64,000 bases of DNA from Shewanella putrefaciens (GTDB lineage: Bacteria > Pseudomonadota > Gammaproteobacteria > Enterobacterales > Shewanellaceae). The translations under genes were made by a program, and so were the position numbers. The notes below the pieces were generated by a model. That model saw only the letters and a program-made list of their open reading frames with translations. It had not been told where the DNA came from and did not search any database. Below, piece after piece: positions 54,393 to 64,000 of the stretch. The stretch lies in assembly GCF_016406305.1 (NCBI RefSeq), contig NZ_CP066369.1:3552501-3616500 (forward strand), read 5' to 3'. How positions within the stretch are numbered: the first letter of the stretch is position 1; every line of letters starts with the position of its first letter.

Positions 54393-57300
54393 GTGAAGAC
54401 AAAACTATCGATTGCTATATCAGCAGCTCTACTATCAAGTGCGGCCATTGCTGGTACAACAGCTCAATACAATACGACCAACCAAACCACAGATAAGTAT
54501 GCTGGTATCAGCGTTTCAAAAAATGGAAACAATGAGCAAAAGCAAGCTGTTGCTTGGATGATCAAACTTAAATCGCCTTCACTTGCCCAACAAAGCCAGC
54601 AGAAGGGTTTTAACCAACAATCAGTAATGAGCAACATTGAAAGCTCACAGGCCAATGTTAGAAATGCGATTCAAAGTATGGATGCTGACATTAAAATTGT
54701 CGCAACCACCTCAAAATTAGTGAATTCCATTGTTGTTCAAGGCGATCGTAAAAAATTTGTCTCTTTACTTAAAAATCCTGAAGTCGCAGATATTTTACCT
54801 ATCTATGACTACAAACTAGATGTCGCAGATAGCGCTGAATATATAAAAGCCAAAGCAGTCATTGAGGCAGGTGTTGCCTCGGGTAAAGGCCAAAAAGTTG
54901 CAGTTTTGGATACTGGTGTTGACTACACTCATAAAGCCCTCGGCGGTTCAGGTTTAGTTGCAGATTACCAAGCGGCCGTTGCGGCAAAGAGTGAACAACC
55001 AAACTGGCCGCAAGGTAAAATCATTGGTGGTTGGGACTTTATTAATAACGATCCAAATCCAATTGATGCTGGCACCAACCACGGCACCCATGTGAGCCAT
55101 TCTGTGGTTGGCGTAGCTCCTGATATAGAACTACTCGTTTATTCCGTTTGTACTAACTTGAGTTGTCCTGGTATCGCTCAATTAAACGCACTTGAAGCCT
55201 CTATGGATCCAAACGGTGATGGCGATATTAGTGACCGCGTGGATACAGTGAACATGTCATTAGGCGGTGACTTTGGTGATACTGACGGCGGTGCCGTTCA
55301 AGTGATGATTGATGAGATGGTTCAGCTGGGTGTGAACCTAGTTATTTCTGCGGGAAATGATGGCCCAACACCTTTTGTGGTCGGAGGCCCTAGTACGACG
55401 AACAGCGCACTATCTGTAGGTGCAATGACACACCCAACGACAAAAGTCGGTAAAGTAGAAGCACTGATTGCGGGTAATTCAGTCACGGCTGTTGCTGCAG
55501 GTTTTAACAAGTCGAATGTGTATAGCTTCACTAATACAACAGCTCCGATTGTCTATCCCGCAGCTAATAAGAATGGTTGCGCAGCCTATAGCGAAGATTT
55601 AACGGGCAAAACCGTATTAATTGATCGTGGTGTTTGCGGCTTCGTTGTCAAGGTATTAAATGCACAATTGAAAGGCGCGTCATTTGTTATCGTCGCCAAT
55701 AACGCCGCTGGCGCTGGTGCCATTGTCATGGGTGGCACAGACGATAATATCACTATACCTTCGGTAATGGTTTCAAAAGAAGATGGTGATGTAATCAAAA
55801 CGGCCCTAGCAGCTGGAGATGTACCATTTAGCATTTCATCAACTGAAGTCACTACTGCAGGTGCAATAGCAACATTTACTTCACGTGGACCATCAATTGC
55901 AGGCACTTTAAAGCCAGAAATTACGGCTCCAGGCACAGATATTCTGACCGCTCACCCTGGTTACGGGGATAAATTATCGCCAATTAGTGGTACTTCATTC
56001 TCCAGCCCTATCACAGCTGGTGCAGTCAGCATCATCCGTGAAGCTTTACCCCATCGCAATGCATTTGAAGTTAAAGCTACGATAATGAACGCAGCTAACT
56101 TAGATATAACGCTTGAGCCAAAAGAAATTAACCCAGACACTGAGTTAGCGCCGATTAGTTATATTGGTTCAGGACTGGTCGATGTTGAGAAAGCGATAAA
56201 TCTTCCTGTCGCAGCTTGGAACAAAGAAACAAACCAAGCAGCACTCGCTTTTGGTTTGCTTGCTCTTAATAAAACAACCACTATGACTAAAACAGTCACA
56301 GTTAAAAACTTCTCAACGGCTGAAAAAACTTACACATTAAAAGTCGATCAACGTTTCCAGAATGACTTAGATTCCGGTGCACTCAGCTTTGCGTTACCAA
56401 CAAGCGTGACCATTCCTGCTGGGCAAACTATTGATTTTGACGTTACAGCGACCATTGACCCCACCAAACTGCCTGAATGGTCACTAACTTCATCATATGA
56501 ACTTGATGGCACTGCAGCAGATGCTTCTACTGCGCTGACATTGTCTGAGTATGATGGTGCGATCCAGTTTATGGATGGCGAAGAAAAAGCACTGCATTTG
56601 GTTTATCATATTTTGCCAAAAGCTGCTGCGGCAATTTCAGTCTCAACGGAAGCAACTGAAGCGGGCCTAGTTCGTACACTAACCAACATTGGTGCTACGT
56701 CCATCACAGATCCATTCACTGCACCGTTAATTGCAACAAGCCCCGTTGATGCATCAAAGCGTCACGATTTACTCAATGCATCAAGTGAACTCTTATTAAG
56801 TAGTTCATGTGACGCAGGTATTGCCATCTATAACACGCTACAAATGCGCGATCCTATCGTTCATGCCTTAACTGCAAGTTACAATGTTGACTATGACCTC
56901 AATAATGATGGTGTTTGGGACTATACCGCAGCAACAGTAAACTTAAACTGGTTTGACGATGCGTACCCAAGATCGATTTACGGTTTAGTCTCTCCATACG
57001 GCACATCAGACGGATTTTTAGAGCCCGTTTTCCATGTTACTGGCAATGACTTTTTAACCAGTAAAGTGTGCTTTGAAGATGTAGGTTTGACCGAAACCGA
57101 CTTAGGAAAAACGATTAAAGTTCGCTACCGTGTCGAAGATAGCGACTGGGCTCCAACACCATCAGGGGATGAGGACAGCACAGTTGCGACACTCGTTCTT
57201 GACGCTTCAGGCACATCAGCAATGTTAGTGGATTCTGATGGTAAAGAAGTGACTGAGTTGAAGCCAGGAGCAAGTGCTCTTTTAGAAGCTGAAGTCGGCG

Positions 57301-58022
57301 ATGATGTGAAGGGCTTTATGTTCCTATCCGATTCGGGATCTATGTCAGTTGTAGCCAATACAACCGATGAGGGTAACTCAGCTCCAACAGTAGCAGATAC
57401 AACTCTGACAGTAGATAAAGGCACAGCTGCAGGCACAGTGTTAGGCCAAATAACGGCTACAGACCCTGATATGCTGACCAGCCCATTCTCAGAGTTTGTG
57501 ACACTCAGCTCCAATAGCAGTATGGTATTAGTTGCTAAAGACGGTACAGTCAGATTGAGTGACGATGCTGTTATTAACCAACAAAGTGGCACTATTGAGC
57601 TTGAAGTCGCTGCCATAGATACTATGGGCAATACTTCTACGCCAGCTAAGATCACTGTCTTAATCAACAATACTAAGCCAACAGTGGCGCCTACAGGGAT
57701 GACAAGTACTGAAGGCTTTGTTGTAACGGCCCAGGCAAATGGTAAAGATGCTGATAAAGATGTTTTAACTTATAACTGGGTACAGACTGGCGGAACTAAA
57801 GTTGCGTTTACTAACGGTGGAAACGCAATAAGCTTCGCTGCTCCTAGTGGCGATCATGTGTTAACTTTCTCAGTGACAGCTTCGGATGGAAAACTAGAAA
57901 GTGATGCAGGCACGGCAACTATTACAGTGAATGCTAAAGAAGCAGAATCATCTGGTGGTGCTCTTGGTTGGTTAACAGCCCTGTTATTACCATTAGCGGC
58001 AATGCGTCGTCGTATGAAGTAA
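54393..58022 (+). CDS. Secreted S8 subtilase with GlyGly-CTERM anchor
   Basis: A 1209-residue secreted protease. A signal peptide (about 1-20) is followed by an I9-like propeptide (about 50-140) and the S8 domain with catalytic Asp in VAVLDTGVDYTH (D173), His in TNHGTHVSH (H230) and Ser in SGTSFSSPITAG (about residue 535). A PA domain is inserted (about 385-470). Then come Fn3-like/Ig-like beta regions and cadherin-like repeats (about 1000-1170). The C-terminus is GlyGly-CTERM: SSGGALGWLTALLLPLAA then RRR, processed by a rhombosortase. The start is GTG at 54393 with AAGGAAG upstream. A terminator follows. Confidence 0.92.
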   Translation: MKTKLSIAISAALLSSAAIAGTTAQYNTTNQTTDKYAGISVSKNGNNEQKQAVAWMIKLKSPSLAQQSQQKGFNQQSVMSNIESSQANVRNAIQSMDADIKIVATTSKLVNSIVVQGDRKKFVSLLKNPEVADILPIYDYKLDVADSAEYIKAKAVIEAGVASGKGQKVAVLDTGVDYTHKALGGSGLVADYQAAVAAKSEQPNWPQGKIIGGWDFINNDPNPIDAGTNHGTHVSHSVVGVAPDIELLVYSVCTNLSCPGIAQLNALEASMDPNGDGDISDRVDTVNMSLGGDFGDTDGGAVQVMIDEMVQLGVNLVISAGNDGPTPFVVGGPSTTNSALSVGAMTHPTTKVGKVEALIAGNSVTAVAAGFNKSNVYSFTNTTAPIVYPAANKNGCAAYSEDLTGKTVLIDRGVCGFVVKVLNAQLKGASFVIVANNAAGAGAIVMGGTDDNITIPSVMVSKEDGDVIKTALAAGDVPFSISSTEVTTAGAIATFTSRGPSIAGTLKPEITAPGTDILTAHPGYGDKLSPISGTSFSSPITAGAVSIIREALPHRNAFEVKATIMNAANLDITLEPKEINPDTELAPISYIGSGLVDVEKAINLPVAAWNKETNQAALAFGLLALNKTTTMTKTVTVKNFSTAEKTYTLKVDQRFQNDLDSGALSFALPTSVTIPAGQTIDFDVTATIDPTKLPEWSLTSSYELDGTAADASTALTLSEYDGAIQFMDGEEKALHLVYHILPKAAAAISVSTEATEAGLVRTLTNIGATSITDPFTAPLIATSPVDASKRHDLLNASSELLLSSSCDAGIAIYNTLQMRDPIVHALTASYNVDYDLNNDGVWDYTAATVNLNWFDDAYPRSIYGLVSPYGTSDGFLEPVFHVTGNDFLTSKVCFEDVGLTETDLGKTIKVRYRVEDSDWAPTPSGDEDSTVATLVLDASGTSAMLVDSDGKEVTELKPGASALLEAEVGDDVKGFMFLSDSGSMSVVANTTDEGNSAPTVADTTLTVDKGTAAGTVLGQITATDPDMLTSPFSEFVTLSSNSSMVLVAKDGTVRLSDDAVINQQSGTIELEVAAIDTMGNTSTPAKITVLINNTKPTVAPTGMTSTEGFVVTAQANGKDADKDVLTYNWVQTGGTKVAFTNGGNAISFAAPSGDHVLTFSVTASDGKLESDAGTATITVNAKEAESSGGALGWLTALLLPLAAMRRRMK

Positions 58023-58037
58023 TAATCTACGGACATG

Positions 58038-58069
58038 AAGAAGGGAGCCTAATGGCTCCCTTCTTATTT
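58038..58069 (+). terminator. Intrinsic terminator after the subtilase
   Basis: Twelve-base stem AAGAAGGGAGCC/GGCTCCCTTCTT with a four-base loop, then ATTT. Usable on both strands, since yadH ends convergently. Confidence 0.85.
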
Positions 58070-58086
58070 GGTTATCAACCTACCAA

Positions 58087-58857
58087 CTAAGTTCGCAATC
58101 CTATTCCTCGGGAGATAAGGTAATAAGCAACGCCCCATAGCGCGGCACAGAAACCCACCATAATGGCGATGGATAAGGGAATGCTAATATCGGCAAACCC
58201 TAAAAATCCGTAGCGGAATACGTTGATCATATACACAACGGGGTTAAGGGATGAAACGCCCTGCCAGAAGGATGGCAAGAGTGACAGGGAGTAAAACACG
58301 CCACCAAGGTAAGTTAATGGTGTGAGCACAAAAGTCGGTATGATGCTGATATCATCGAAACTTTTAGCAAATACCGCATTGATAAGCCCACCCAATGAGA
58401 ATAACACTGAGGTTAAAAAGACCGTCATCACCACTAAACCGGCATGATGCAGGCTAATATCGACAAAGAACATAGCGACGAGTGTCACTATCAACCCCAC
58501 ACATAAACCTCGGGCGACGCCACCGCCAACATAGCCCGCAATCATCACATAATGGGGCACAGGCGCGACCATGAGTTCTTCTAGATTGCGCTGAAACTTT
58601 GCACTGTAAAAGGAACTGGCCACGTTCGAGTAAGAGTTAGTGATCACCGACATCATAATCAAACCAGGGGCAATAAATTCCATGTAGGACACCCCGCCCA
58701 TTTCCCCTATTCGGCTGCCGACCAAATTACCAAAAATCAAAAAATACAAGGTCATAGTAATCGCAGGCGGCACTAACGTTTGGATCCAAATCCGTGTAAA
58801 CCGATTAATTTCTTTCGTTAAAATACTTTTAAAGGCGATAAAGTAGAGCTGTTTCAT
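58087..58857 (-). CDS. yadH: ABC-2 type permease YadH
   Basis: Inner-membrane permease of 256 residues with six hydrophobic segments and the ABC-2 signature region (LTPLTYLGGVFYSLSLLPSF near residues 180-200). It matches YadH of the YadGH exporter. It overlaps yadG by four bases, so the two are co-translated. The transported substrate is unknown. Confidence 0.9.
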   Translation of the reverse strand: MKQLYFIAFKSILTKEINRFTRIWIQTLVPPAITMTLYFLIFGNLVGSRIGEMGGVSYMEFIAPGLIMMSVITNSYSNVASSFYSAKFQRNLEELMVAPVPHYVMIAGYVGGGVARGLCVGLIVTLVAMFFVDISLHHAGLVVMTVFLTSVLFSLGGLINAVFAKSFDDISIIPTFVLTPLTYLGGVFYSLSLLPSFWQGVSSLNPVVYMINVFRYGFLGFADISIPLSIAIMVGFCAALWGVAYYLISRGIGLRT

Positions 58858-59792
58858 GCCTTGGCCCCCGGCGTTTTCTTCACTAATTCAACAAAGAGTT
58901 CTTCTAAACGATTCGACTTATTGCGCATCGATAACACTTCCACATTGGCGGCAGTTAACTGGCTAAAAACATCATTCAGATTATGCTCTTTGGCTACATC
59001 TACCTCTAAGGTGTGGGGATCGGTTAAACGACAGACCATACCATTGAGCGAAGGCGCCGCGGGTATATCCCGGCGCAGATCGAGGATAAAGGTCTCCATA
59101 TTGAGCTTACTGAGTAGCGCCTTCATACTCGTGCACTCAACCAGTATCCCCTTATCGATAATGCCAATGTTACGGCAGAGCATTTCCGCTTCTTCGAGGT
59201 AATGGGTGGTAAGGATAATCGTCACGCCCTGTTGATTGATTTGCTTGAGAAATGCCCACATAGAGCGGCGTAGTTCTATATCCACCCCGGCGGTAGGCTC
59301 ATCTAAAATCAGTAGCTTAGGTTCGTGCATCAGGGCGCGGGCAATCATTAAACGCCGTTTCATACCGCCGGATAACTCCCGCGACTGGCTGTTACGTTTT
59401 TCCCATAGATCCAATTGGCTTAAATATTTTTCGGCACGCTCGAGGGCCACAGTTTTTGGCACACCATAGTAGCCCGCCTGATTCACCACAATTTGCAATA
59501 CGGTTTCAAACTGATTGAAATTGAACTCCTGCGGCACTAAACCTATGCAAAGCTTAGCGTGTTCTAGCTGTTTATCTATATCATAACCAAAGACTTTTAC
59601 CGTCCCTTCAGTCTTTTGCACCAAGGAGCTGATAATCCCAATGGTGGTTGATTTTCCCGCCCCATTCGGGCCGAGTAAGGCAAAAAAGTCCCCCTGCTTA
59701 ACCTCAAGACTGATGCCTTTTACCGCTTCGACACCGCCTTTATAGGTTTTTTTAAGTCCTTCGAGTACCAGAGCATGGGCTGTATTGGCCAT
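58854..59792 (-). CDS. yadG: ABC transporter ATPase YadG
   Basis: ATPase of 312 residues with Walker A GPNGAGKST, signature LSGGMKRRL, Walker B LLILDEPTAGVD and the H-loop TTHYLEEA. A C-terminal domain of ~85 residues follows, typical of ABC-2 exporters. In E. coli yadGH lies beside can and hpt; here hpt is next but no can gene lies between, leaving ~238 bases. Confidence 0.93.
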   Translation of the reverse strand: MANTAHALVLEGLKKTYKGGVEAVKGISLEVKQGDFFALLGPNGAGKSTTIGIISSLVQKTEGTVKVFGYDIDKQLEHAKLCIGLVPQEFNFNQFETVLQIVVNQAGYYGVPKTVALERAEKYLSQLDLWEKRNSQSRELSGGMKRRLMIARALMHEPKLLILDEPTAGVDIELRRSMWAFLKQINQQGVTIILTTHYLEEAEMLCRNIGIIDKGILVECTSMKALLSKLNMETFILDLRRDIPAAPSLNGMVCRLTDPHTLEVDVAKEHNLNDVFSQLTAANVEVLSMRNKSNRLEELFVELVKKTPGAKA

Positions 59793-59971
59793 AGTGATTC
59801 CTGATCTTTCAATAGCGAGAGTTATAAGATGGTGGCAAAAAAACCAAATGCAATACGTTAACAGGGTTAAAAGTCAAAGCTAGGGCTAATCAGTTGAACT
59901 GTAAGCGCTTAAATTTATTAAATATGCTTAACTTTAACCTTGGTTGCGTCACGGCTCAAACCGCCGGATAG

Positions 59972-60007
59972 ATAAAAGCAAAACTCCCACACAGGGCGGG
60001 AGTTTTG
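59972..60007 (-). terminator. Intrinsic terminator after hpt
   Basis: Ten-base stem CAAAACTCCC/GGGAGTTTTG with a loop of about nine bases; in the minus-strand sense it is followed by CTTTTATC. Confidence 0.7.
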
Positions 60008-60030
60008 TTCAAGACCGAACGGGGCCTTAA

Positions 60031-60558
60031 TTAGAGCGGTACCACTTTGGCAATATAAGGCAGATTGCGATACTGCTCGGCGTAATCGATACCGTAGCCA
60101 ACGATAAACTCATCGGGAATGGTAAAACCGATAAAGTCTACTTTAACATCCACTTCGCGGCGCTCGGGTTTATCGAGCAGCGTACACAGGGCTAAGCTCT
60201 TAGGTTCGCGCAGCAACAGCATTTCACGTACTTTGCTTAATGTATTACCCGAGTCAATCAGATCTTCCACAATCAATACGTCTCGGCCAGCGATATCCGA
60301 TTGTACATCTTTCAGCACTTTCACATCCCGTGAACTGGTCATAGCATTGCCATAACTGGAAACCGCCATAAAGTCGATTTCAACATGGCCTTTGATACGG
60401 CGGCATAAATCAGCCATAAAAACCACTGAGCCCTTTAACAGCCCTACCATCAGCAGGCGTTCGCTGTTGGCATAGTGGGCATTAATAAGCTCGGCCATTT
60501 GATCCAATTTTTGGCTGATCTCTTCTGCAGAGATCATCACTTCGGTGGTGTGTTTCAT
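60031..60558 (-). CDS. hpt: Hypoxanthine phosphoribosyltransferase
   Basis: Purine-salvage enzyme of 175 residues that makes IMP (and GMP) from hypoxanthine or guanine and PRPP. The PRPP loop [17 protein letters not shown] and the flexible-loop [19 protein letters not shown] are intact. ATG at 60558. It ends the minus-strand run mpl-ubiX-hpt; ubiX ends eight bases before it. Confidence 0.95.
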   Translation of the reverse strand: MKHTTEVMISAEEISQKLDQMAELINAHYANSERLLMVGLLKGSVVFMADLCRRIKGHVEIDFMAVSSYGNAMTSSRDVKVLKDVQSDIAGRDVLIVEDLIDSGNTLSKVREMLLLREPKSLALCTLLDKPERREVDVKVDFIGFTIPDEFIVGYGIDYAEQYRNLPYIAKVVPL

Positions 60559-60565
60559 ATTAATC

Positions 60566-61225
60566 TCAATTGTCGATGTCGCGGTCAGTTATCTTGCTGT
60601 AACCCCAGCGACTCGTTAATGCATGGTCAACGCCCAAATGATCTAAGATCCGAGCGACCATGAAGTCTACCAGATCTTCCACCGATTTGGGATTATGATA
60701 AAAACCTGGCGCGGCAGGCATAATAGTGACGCCTAGGCGAGAAAGGTTAAGCATATGCTCTAAGTGAATGGAATTAAAGGGAGTTTCCCTAGGGACAAGG
60801 ATGAGTTGCCCGCGTTCTTTGATGACGACATCCGCCGCCCTCTCGAGCAAATTATTGCTCATTCCCGTAGCAACCGCCGCTAATGTCCCGGTGGAACAAG
60901 GGCAAATCACCATTTGCTTAGGTGCAGCACTGCCCGAGGCTGGCGGTGAAAACCATTCATCCTTACCCAGCACCACCAGCTCACCCGCTATCGCCACATG
61001 TCTTTGGGCAAGCAGTTCCAGCAATTGTGTTTTGGCTTTATCGCTATTGGCGCTGAGCTGCACCCCGTGCTCGGTAGCCAGCACGACGCGCGCGGCACTG
61101 GAGATCATCAAAAACACTTGATAACCCGAGGCCAATAAGCATTCGAGTAGCTTCAACCCATAGGGGGCGCCCGAGGCACCTGTCCAAGCTAAGCTTATCG
61201 CCTTAGCGGACTTTACATAGGCCAT
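60566..61225 (-). CDS. ubiX: Flavin prenyltransferase UbiX
   Basis: Makes the prenylated FMN cofactor for UbiD decarboxylase in ubiquinone synthesis. The 219 residues show the family flavin-binding start [16 protein letters not shown], the segment [26 protein letters not shown] and the [22 protein letters not shown] loop. It is five bases from the mpl stop, so the two genes are one operon. ubiD is outside the window. Confidence 0.94.
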   Translation of the reverse strand: MAYVKSAKAISLAWTGASGAPYGLKLLECLLASGYQVFLMISSAARVVLATEHGVQLSANSDKAKTQLLELLAQRHVAIAGELVVLGKDEWFSPPASGSAAPKQMVICPCSTGTLAAVATGMSNNLLERAADVVIKERGQLILVPRETPFNSIHLEHMLNLSRLGVTIMPAAPGFYHNPKSVEDLVDFMVARILDHLGVDHALTSRWGYSKITDRDIDN

Positions 61226-61229
61226 GGGA

Positions 61230-62624
61230 TTAAACCTGTTCCATCAATTGCGGGCTCACCTCGAGGGCAGCCAAGAGCTTTTTATGTAGGCCACCAAACC
61301 CGCCGTTGCTCATCACCACTATGGTATCTCCCGCTTTTGCCGTACTGGCCACTTTAGCGACCACATCATCAATCTGGTGCAGCACAGTGACAGGGATCAC
61401 CGCGGCTTCCATAGCTTCTTTCATATTCCAGTCGATGGTATCGGCTTGATATAAAAAGGCTTCATCGGCCTGCATCATAGAATAAGCTAAAGTGTCTTTA
61501 TGCACTCCGCTCTTCATCGTATTCGAGCGCGGCTCCAACACCACAGTGATTTTGCTCTGGCCAACCTTAGCACGCATGCCCTTTAGGGTCGTTGCGATTG
61601 CCGTTGGGTGATGAGCAAAATCATCGTACACACTGACGCCATTAACAGTACCTAACAACTCGAGACGGCGCTTAGGCGGAACAAACTTTGCCAATGCCGC
61701 AATCGCAGCACTCGGCTGTACACCCACATGGCGCGCCGCAGCAATGGCCATAATGGCATTTTCGATATTATGTTGCCCGATAAGATCCCACTCGAGTACC
61801 CCTTGGGATCCGCCATCGAAAAACACTTCAAATTGATGGCAATCATCACTGAGCGCTTTGCCATACCAACCCGTTGCCGATTCGCCGCCATGGAAGGTTT
61901 CCTGCTCGCTCCAGCAACCCATATCGATTGTTTGTTTTACCGCTTGGGAATCGGCTGGCCAGAGGATTTTGCCTTCTCCGGGAACGGTGCGGATAAGGTG
62001 ATTAAACTGTTTTTGGATAGCAGCAAGATCGGCAAAAATATCGGCGTGGTCAAACTCAAGGTTATTAATGGCTAAGGTACGCGGATGATAGTGCACGAAT
62101 TTGGAACGCTTATCGAAGAAGGCACTGTCGTATTCATCGGCCTCAACCACAAAGAAAGCGGATTGACCTAAACGGGCCGAAACCCCGAAATTTTGCGGAA
62201 CGCCACCGATTAAAAAACCAGGCTCATAGCCGCAATCTTCTAAAATCCAAGCGAGCATGCTCGAGGTTGAGGTCTTGCCGTGGGTACCCGCAACCGCTAA
62301 AACCCAACGTTCAGGTAAAATATGGTCGGCTAAAAACTGCGGGCCAGAGGTATAAGGTATGCCCAGATTCAATACAGCTTCGACGCAAGGATTGCCACGA
62401 CTCATGGCATTGCCAATAACGACTAAGTCAGGATAGTGCCCTGCATCACCCAATTGGCTTGGGTCAAAACCTTGAATAAGTTCAATGCCTTGATCTTCAA
62501 GCTGTGTACTCATCGGGGGATAGACATTGGCGTCTGAGCCCGTCACTCTATGCCCTTTTGCCCTAGCTAATAATGCTAAGCCACCCATGAAGGTTCCGCA
62601 AATGCCTAAAATATGTACGTGCAT
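61230..62624 (-). CDS. mpl: UDP-N-acetylmuramate:L-Ala-gamma-D-Glu-meso-DAP ligase
   Basis: Peptidoglycan-recycling ligase that joins the freed tripeptide to UDP-MurNAc. The 464 residues follow the Mur ligase order: N-terminal UDP-binding Rossmann ([21 protein letters not shown]), ATP P-loop [17 protein letters not shown] (about 108), central [11 protein letters not shown] and the C-terminal domain beginning [10 protein letters not shown] with [10 protein letters not shown]. The GICGTFMGG start separates Mpl from MurC. First gene of the mpl-ubiX-hpt run. Confidence 0.95.
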   Translation of the reverse strand: MHVHILGICGTFMGGLALLARAKGHRVTGSDANVYPPMSTQLEDQGIELIQGFDPSQLGDAGHYPDLVVIGNAMSRGNPCVEAVLNLGIPYTSGPQFLADHILPERWVLAVAGTHGKTSTSSMLAWILEDCGYEPGFLIGGVPQNFGVSARLGQSAFFVVEADEYDSAFFDKRSKFVHYHPRTLAINNLEFDHADIFADLAAIQKQFNHLIRTVPGEGKILWPADSQAVKQTIDMGCWSEQETFHGGESATGWYGKALSDDCHQFEVFFDGGSQGVLEWDLIGQHNIENAIMAIAAARHVGVQPSAAIAALAKFVPPKRRLELLGTVNGVSVYDDFAHHPTAIATTLKGMRAKVGQSKITVVLEPRSNTMKSGVHKDTLAYSMMQADEAFLYQADTIDWNMKEAMEAAVIPVTVLHQIDDVVAKVASTAKAGDTIVVMSNGGFGGLHKKLLAALEVSPQLMEQV

Positions 62625-62780
62625 ACCGCTCGCTCTGATGTTTTTGAATTCAAGGCCATTCTAATCCATCACAGGGCAGATTGGCAGGTTAGGATCACGG
62701 AAAAGCGGCTCAATAAGAAAAGATCTGAAGGGGCGCGAGGATATTTTACAATTCAATGATTTTTCTCTAACAGCGCCGAA

Positions 62781-63503
62781 TCACTTGGCTTGTACACTGG
62801 CGTAAAGTTTAGCATGTTGGCTACGGTGACGATTAAACAGGAACTGACGTAGCGCCTCACGCTCTTCGGCCTCAGCTTGAAATTTCACTATGGCTAAGCC
62901 CTTCTCACTGCGGATGGGCTCGATATCCACTCGCAGAGTCTCACCATCGGGAAGCTGCAATTGTAAATCTTTACTCCCAAGCAATTGGGTGAATTGTTGC
63001 TGCGACTTAGCCCGAATAGCCATTCCCGAACTCGATAGGGATACCACTGACCATTGCTCGCCCTGATCATGGTCAAATATCCACACATCTTCGGCCTGAG
63101 TTAAACGCCAGCTACGTTCGACGCCCGATGCATCTAACACTTCGGGCACACCTAATGTCGGTTGCAGTTGTCCAAAATCATCCACTTTCAGGCACAGGGG
63201 GAACCAAAGTTTATAGGGGCCGACTTCAGCGAGTAAGGTCAATTTGGCCTTACCTAAAATAGAGGCAATCACCTGCGGAACCTCAGTCGATACAGTCAAC
63301 ACATGGTTGACCATAGGCTCTTGAGGGAAATTATCTCGGCTCAATCCACTATCGAGCCGTGTAGGGGTAAATAACTCCCTAAAACAAGCTAATTCCTCTA
63401 GGGATAAATGGGGTTCATCCACCATACGACCATCACCTAAAACGAGAGACTTATCCAAAAAACTACCACCAAAGCCTGGCGCTGTACATTTTTTGTTCTC
63501 CAC
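62781..63503 (-). CDS. Conserved hypothetical protein, possibly PilZ-like
   Basis: A 240-residue soluble protein I do not recognise. The C-terminal half has a beta-rich pattern with WSVVSLSSSGMAIRAKSQQ, resembling the D/NxSxxG motif of PilZ c-di-GMP-binding domains, but the leading RxxxR motif is not clear. The start is uncertain: GTG at 63503 gives the full length, and the ATG at 63425 gives MVDEPHLSLEELACF, which may be the true start. It lies between mpl and the partial desaturase gene, separated by ~150 bases from each. Confidence 0.6.
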   Translation of the reverse strand: MENKKCTAPGFGGSFLDKSLVLGDGRMVDEPHLSLEELACFRELFTPTRLDSGLSRDNFPQEPMVNHVLTVSTEVPQVIASILGKAKLTLLAEVGPYKLWFPLCLKVDDFGQLQPTLGVPEVLDASGVERSWRLTQAEDVWIFDHDQGEQWSVVSLSSSGMAIRAKSQQQFTQLLGSKDLQLQLPDGETLRVDIEPIRSEKGLAIVKFQAEAEEREALRQFLFNRHRSQHAKLYASVQAK

Positions 63504-63663
63504 ACAAAAAAGAACCCTAGCCTAACGGTGCAAATGCCCTTGCACCATTAGCCATTTAGACTATTTATTGATAGCGCTTGATGGTTGAGCTTATACGGAA
63601 CTGAGCTTGTGCGTAGACAAACTTTCTCGTAGCTAAACTTTACCGTAGCAGAACCTGCAGAAT

Positions 63664-64000
63664 TTAGTCGTCGTGTTTGACGGTCGCCGCCGGGGGAGCA
63701 AAGAGGACCTGCAACCTCTGCTTAAGGCTTAATCCCGTCGCCGTCACTTCAGTGAACATGTCGCGCCATTCGCTAAAAGTGACTTTTAGGGGGTTAAAAC
63801 TGTTTATCGGTTTAGTGATGCCGTAAATCACAGTGTCAACCTCAAGCTCAAAAGTCCCAAAGAGCTTGTCCCAAATGATCAAAATCCCTGCATAGTTTTT
63901 ATCGATATACTGTGGGTTGCGGCCATGGTGAACTCTATGGTGTGATGGGGTGTTAAAAATCCATTCCAAGGGGCCAAGGGATTTAACGGCTTGGGTATGC
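63664..64000 (-). CDS. Sterol desaturase / fatty acid hydroxylase family protein, C-terminal part
   Basis: The gene runs off the right edge. The visible 112 residues contain the last His box of the integral-membrane di-iron hydroxylases (FNTPSHHRVHHG) followed by the conserved NYAGILIIWDKLFGTFE. The frame stays open through the edge (HTQAVKSLGPLEW), so the TTG at 63969 is not the start. Family members hydroxylate or desaturate lipids in the membrane; the substrate is unknown. Confidence 0.85.
   Translation of the reverse strand, partial: HTQAVKSLGPLEWIFNTPSHHRVHHGRNPQYIDKNYAGILIIWDKLFGTFELEVDTVIYGITKPINSFNPLKVTFSEWRDMFTEVTATGLSLKQRLQVLFAPPAATVKHDD

Overview
The window reads as chromosomal DNA of a gammaproteobacterium, very probably a Shewanella. 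The evidence is the protein families and their order (quinol-type NorB with NorR, PutA without an N-terminal DNA-binding domain, a GlyGly-CTERM subtilase, many DUF families typical of Shewanella) and neighbourhoods shared with E. coli (ygiM/ygiF/glnE, hpt/yadGH, cydDC). No rRNA or tRNA gene was seen. Both ends cut through genes: the C-terminal part of nitric oxide reductase on the left and the C-terminal part of a sterol-desaturase-family protein on the right.

Layout. 1-9.1 kb: norB end, norR, an L,D-transpeptidase, an AstE/M14-like deacylase, a pair of M16 peptidases and an AFG1/ZapE-type ATPase. 9.1-14.2 kb is an accessory stretch: a REP-associated (Y1/RAYT) transposase with a tandem 229-bp duplication of its 5' end, a small hypothetical gene, an EAL phosphodiesterase and a GAF-GGDEF cyclase. 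14.3-29.2 kb is the glnE ... ygiF ... ygiM backbone. In E. coli these genes are neighbours; here they are separated by a seven-to-eight-gene envelope-stress cluster (17.4-24.6 kb: lipoprotein, DUF350, membrane aminopropyltransferase, YjfI, PspA/YjfJ, YjfK, a small ribbon-helix-helix-like protein, a K+ channel) and by a DUF47-pit phosphate operon with tandem Pho boxes and a terminator-like hairpin in its leader. 29.4-32.6 kb is putA.

32.65-36.1 kb is a visibly AT-richer island with long noncoding flanks that each carry a REP-like palindrome. It holds a compact three-gene operon: a HAD hydrolase, a ComF-like phosphoribosyltransferase and a divergent DprA/SLOG protein. This is my best candidate for an undescribed system, possibly nucleotide-based conflict or DNA processing. 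36.1-42.2 kb: DUF599 protein, a 58-residue MerR/excisionase-type helix-turn-helix protein, cydDC and a DUF3626 protein. 42.7-50.7 kb: rhlE, the cysteine desulfurase/SufE pair, a Tat-exported M19 dipeptidase homologue lacking the usual HxD ligands, a cupin, a MORN-repeat protein and a PH-domain protein. 50.8-64 kb: rlhA, an RluA-type synthase, asnC, a large secreted subtilase, yadGH, hpt, ubiX, mpl, an unknown protein and the partial desaturase.

Regulation. A 13-bp palindrome GACATAWTATGTC occurs once in the glnE/lipoprotein intergenic region and twice around the internal promoter of yjfI-pspA, overlapping the -35 element in both promoters. The small tandem ribbon-helix-helix protein encoded in the same cluster is a natural candidate for its ligand. 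Several intergenic spacers carry short imperfect tandem repeats (9-18 bp units). Function calls come from motif recognition in the translated sequence; no database search was run.
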